DNA of 64,000 nucleotides from Mycolicibacterium litorale (GTDB lineage: Bacteria; Actinomycetota; Actinomycetes; Mycobacteriales; Mycobacteriaceae). Positions within the stretch are counted from its first letter, which is position 1. Every line of letters starts with the position of its first letter. The DNA lies in the NCBI GenBank assembly GCA_002007745.1, contig CP019882.1, positions 620,001 to 684,000 of the forward strand, read 5' to 3'. The translations under genes and the position numbers were made by a program. Below, one piece after another: positions 61,978 to 64,000 of this stretch. A model generated the notes under the pieces. It did no database searches. It was given only the letters and a program-made list of their open reading frames with translations, and had not been told where the DNA came from.

Positions 61978-62840
61978 CCATGGCTGATGAGCTCGCTTTC
62001 GACGACACCGCCCTCAACCGCTGGACCGATGACGACCGCTTCGAGGTCAGCCGGGAACGGATAGCGCAGTACGCCGAGGCCACCAACGACCCGATCCCGG
62101 CACACCGCGCCGGCGACGTCGCCCCGCCGGTGTTCGCGATCGTGCCGGTCTTCGAATCGATGATGATGCCCACCGTCGACGTCCTACCCGTCGAGCTGGT
62201 GCCGCGCGTGGTCCACGGCGAACAGGACTTCTTCTTTCACCGGCCGATCCGCCCCGGCGACAAGCTGGTCTCGCGCGGCAAGATGATCGGCTACGAAGGA
62301 CTCGAGAACGGGACCCGGGCGGCGATCTTCCTCGAATGCCGCACCGAAAGTGGCGAACTCGTCAACGAACAGTATGTGACCTGCTTCGTGCGTGGCTTCG
62401 ACGCCGGTCGCAAGATCGGCGAGCTCACGCCGTCGCACAAGTTCGACGAACGGTTGCGAGACCAGGCTCCGCTGGCCAAGGTTGCTCAGCGCATCGACGC
62501 CGACCAGACATTCCGGTACGCACCCGCGTCGGGTGATCCCATGCCGATTCACCTCGACGAGGACGTCGCCAAGGATGCCGGGCTGCCGGGGATCATCGCC
62601 CACGGATTGTGCACGATGGCGTTCACCTCCTGGGCGGTGCTGACCGAAGTGGCGGCATCCGACGTCACCCGGCTCAAGCGATTCGCCGTGCGGTTCTCCA
62701 AGATGGTGCTTCCCGGTGACGAGCTGGAAACCCGGATCTGGCGCACGGATTCGCGTAACGGGGCCACCACCTATGCATTCGAGACGGCCCGCGGTGGGGA
62801 CTTCGTGATCACCGATGGCCTCGCCGAGATAACCGACTGA
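61974..62840 (+). CDS. MaoC-family double hotdog hydratase/dehydratase
   Basis: 288 aa. The N-terminal hotdog (FEVSRERIAQYAEATNDPIP, HGEQDFFFHRPIRPGDKL) and C-terminal hotdog with the hydratase motif region SGDPMPIHLDEDVAKDAGLP and GIIAHGLCTMAF. The Asp-His pair of MaoC enoyl-CoA hydratases is recognisable. It would hydrate a 2-enoyl-CoA to the (3R)-hydroxyacyl-CoA for the adjacent SDR. GTG at 61974 overlaps the previous stop; an ATG at 61980 is an alternative. Confidence 0.88.
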   Translation: MTMADELAFDDTALNRWTDDDRFEVSRERIAQYAEATNDPIPAHRAGDVAPPVFAIVPVFESMMMPTVDVLPVELVPRVVHGEQDFFFHRPIRPGDKLVSRGKMIGYEGLENGTRAAIFLECRTESGELVNEQYVTCFVRGFDAGRKIGELTPSHKFDERLRDQAPLAKVAQRIDADQTFRYAPASGDPMPIHLDEDVAKDAGLPGIIAHGLCTMAFTSWAVLTEVAASDVTRLKRFAVRFSKMVLPGDELETRIWRTDSRNGATTYAFETARGGDFVITDGLAEITD

Positions 62841-62856
62841 AGCAGAGGACACGCAG

Positions 62857-63726
62857 ATGGGGATTCTGGACGGACGGGTAGCCGTCATCACCGGCGCAGG
62901 CCGGGGCATCGGACGCGAGCACGCGCTGCTGTTCGCCAGGGAAGGCGCGGCGGTCGTCGTCAATGATCTGGGTGGCAGCAATACCGGCGACGGCAGTGAC
63001 TCCGGGCCGGCGCATGAGGTTGTCGCGGAGATCGTGGCAGCCGGTGGGCGCGCCGTGGCCAATACCGCCAACATCGCCGAATGGAATGGTGCCGCATCGG
63101 TCATCCGGTCGGCGCTAGACGAATTCGGCAGACTGGACGTCCTGGTGAACAACGCGGGCATCCTGCGCGACGCATTCATCGCCGGTATGACCGAGTCGCA
63201 GTGGGATGCGGTGATCGCCGTACATCTCAAAGGGCACTTCTCGATGCTGAGACACGCCGCCCAGTACTGGAAGGACCAGTCCAAGGCTGGTGAGCAACCC
63301 ACCGCGGCGGTGATCAACACCGCATCGGGCTCCGGGGTGACGCTGCCCAACGCCGGCCAGGCCAACTACGGCGCCGCCAAGGCGGCTATCGCCGCGCTGA
63401 CGTTGATCGCCGCCGAGGAGTTGGAACGTTATGGCGTGCGGGTCAACGCCATCGCGCCGATCGCTCGTACCCGGCTCACGCTGGCCACGCCGGGGATGGG
63501 TGCGTTGATGGCCGAGCCGGAGGACGGCGAGCCGGATCTGTTCGCCCCGGCGAACATCGCACCACTGGTGGCATACCTGGCCAGTGAGAAATGCCCGCTC
63601 ACCGGGCGAGTCTATGCCGTCCAAGGCGGGGCGATCTCGCTGCTGAAGGGCTGGCATGACATCGCCACCATCGAAACCGACACGGTCTGGGACGTCGACG
63701 ACATCGCGCAGCGACTGCCGTCCTGA
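62857..63726 (+). CDS. SDR, (3R)-hydroxyacyl-CoA dehydrogenase type
   Basis: 289 aa. The cofactor motif TGAGRGIGREHALLFAREGA and acidic VVVNDLGGSNTGDGSDSGPA favour NAD+. LVNNAGILRDAFIAGMTESQ and the catalytic INTASGSGVTLPNAGQANYG with YGAAK follow. The insertion GGSNTGDG after the second strand is typical of the peroxisomal MFE-type hydroxyacyl-CoA dehydrogenases. It would oxidise the MaoC product to the 3-ketoacyl-CoA used by the thiolase. Confidence 0.9.
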   Translation: MGILDGRVAVITGAGRGIGREHALLFAREGAAVVVNDLGGSNTGDGSDSGPAHEVVAEIVAAGGRAVANTANIAEWNGAASVIRSALDEFGRLDVLVNNAGILRDAFIAGMTESQWDAVIAVHLKGHFSMLRHAAQYWKDQSKAGEQPTAAVINTASGSGVTLPNAGQANYGAAKAAIAALTLIAAEELERYGVRVNAIAPIARTRLTLATPGMGALMAEPEDGEPDLFAPANIAPLVAYLASEKCPLTGRVYAVQGGAISLLKGWHDIATIETDTVWDVDDIAQRLPS

Positions 63727-63759
63727 CCGGCCCGCGCCGACGACAAAGGAGAACCACCG

Positions 63760-64000
63760 ATGATCGAATGGTCAGATACCGACATCATCATGCGCGACAC
63801 CGTGCGCGAATTCATCGCCAAGGAGATCCGCCCTCACATCGAGGAACTGGAGAGCGGGCAGCTCTCGCCGTACCCGATCGCCCGAAAGCTGTTCAGTGAG
63901 TTCGGCCTCGACGTGATGGCCGCCGAAGCGGTCAAAACGATGCTCGACCGGGAACGCGCCCGGGCCGAGGCCGAGGGCGGTGCAACGACGTCGTCGGCTC
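63760..64000 (+). CDS. Acyl-CoA dehydrogenase, N-terminal part (partial)
   Basis: The first 80 codons are present before the window ends, with no stop. MIEWSDTDIIMRDTVREFIA and KEIRPHIEELESGQLSPYPI are the N-terminal helices of an acyl-CoA dehydrogenase. The ATG at 63760 follows AAAGGAG. It completes the set needed for one beta-oxidation turn (dehydrogenase, hydratase, hydroxyacyl dehydrogenase, thiolase). Confidence 0.82.
   Translation, partial: MIEWSDTDIIMRDTVREFIAKEIRPHIEELESGQLSPYPIARKLFSEFGLDVMAAEAVKTMLDRERARAEAEGGATTSSA

Noticed and set aside
1-64000. Prophage, IS element, tRNA-linked island or integrase
   Set aside because: No transposase, integrase, terminal repeats or tRNA genes were recognised; the nitrile and c-di-GMP blocks look like ordinary gene-content differences without visible mobile ends.

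Overview
The window is chromosomal DNA of high GC content from an actinobacterium, almost certainly a fast-growing Mycobacterium (Mycolicibacterium) related to M. smegmatis. The basis is gene content and order: dnaK-grpE-dnaJ1-hspR, clpB behind an HspR-type inverted repeat, a pyrE neighbourhood, a SpoU-type methyltransferase, a GH76-like protein, DedA, fba, an Rv0361-like protein and a DUF3151 protein follow the M. tuberculosis Rv0350-Rv0385 region as I remember it. Extra blocks sit between these conserved genes. I saw no tRNA, rRNA, IS element, prophage or CRISPR array.

Layout. 1-2.6 kb: end of dnaK, then grpE, dnaJ1 and hspR. 2.6-9.1 kb (minus): aldose epimerase, and a tightly coupled operon for a small protein, an acetyl-CoA synthetase-like enzyme, E1alpha, E1beta, lipoyl E2 and an acyl carrier protein, behind a DosR/CRP-like box. 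9.1-13.6 kb: type II flavohemoglobin, GAP-family membrane protein, a guanine/cytidine deaminase-type enzyme and small membrane or hypothetical proteins, one with a LexA-like box over its -10. 13.7-19.8 kb: a nitrile/amide module made of acetamidase, cobalt transporter CbtAB, cobalt-type nitrile hydratase (beta, alpha, His-Asp-tailed activator), a DUF1097 membrane protein, a MarR regulator and an AmiC-like sensor. 19.8-22.5 kb: clpB with a HAIR and an apparent SigH promoter. 22.5-27.4 kb: TetR/monooxygenase divergent pair, an Rv0383c-like protein, SDR, pyrE and an Rv0381c-like protein. 27.4-32.1 kb (minus): an operon of a GNAT/LuxI-fold-like protein, a ThiF-nitroreductase fusion (MoeY-like) and a GAF-GGDEF-EAL protein. 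32.1-36.4 kb: 646 bp of non-coding DNA, TrmH-like methylase, GH76 and an NhaA-DsbA fusion.

36.5-46.8 kb is a complete form I aerobic CO dehydrogenase locus: LysR regulator, XdhC, CoxM, CoxS, CoxL (active-site AYACSFR), an XdhC-YHS fusion, a MobA-like transferase, CoxD, CoxG and CoxE. 46.8-50.4 kb: small secreted protein, DedA, fba, Rv0361-like and DUF3151 proteins. 50.4-57.7 kb holds three genes (FUSC, PAS-GGDEF, Ig/beta-propeller surface protein), each broken by what looks like one missing C in a C run, with an intact CDF metal exporter among them. 57.7-64 kb: a PE-PPE-like hydrolase, two tandem TetR paralogs and a beta-oxidation-type operon (thiolase, SRPBCC, MaoC hydratase, SDR, acyl-CoA dehydrogenase) running off the end.

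Common themes are 4-nt stop/start overlaps inside operons and many starts with a TANNNT -10 only 6-8 nt upstream of the start codon, as expected for leaderless mycobacterial transcripts. All homology statements come from reading translated sequence and from memory of families; no database search was run.
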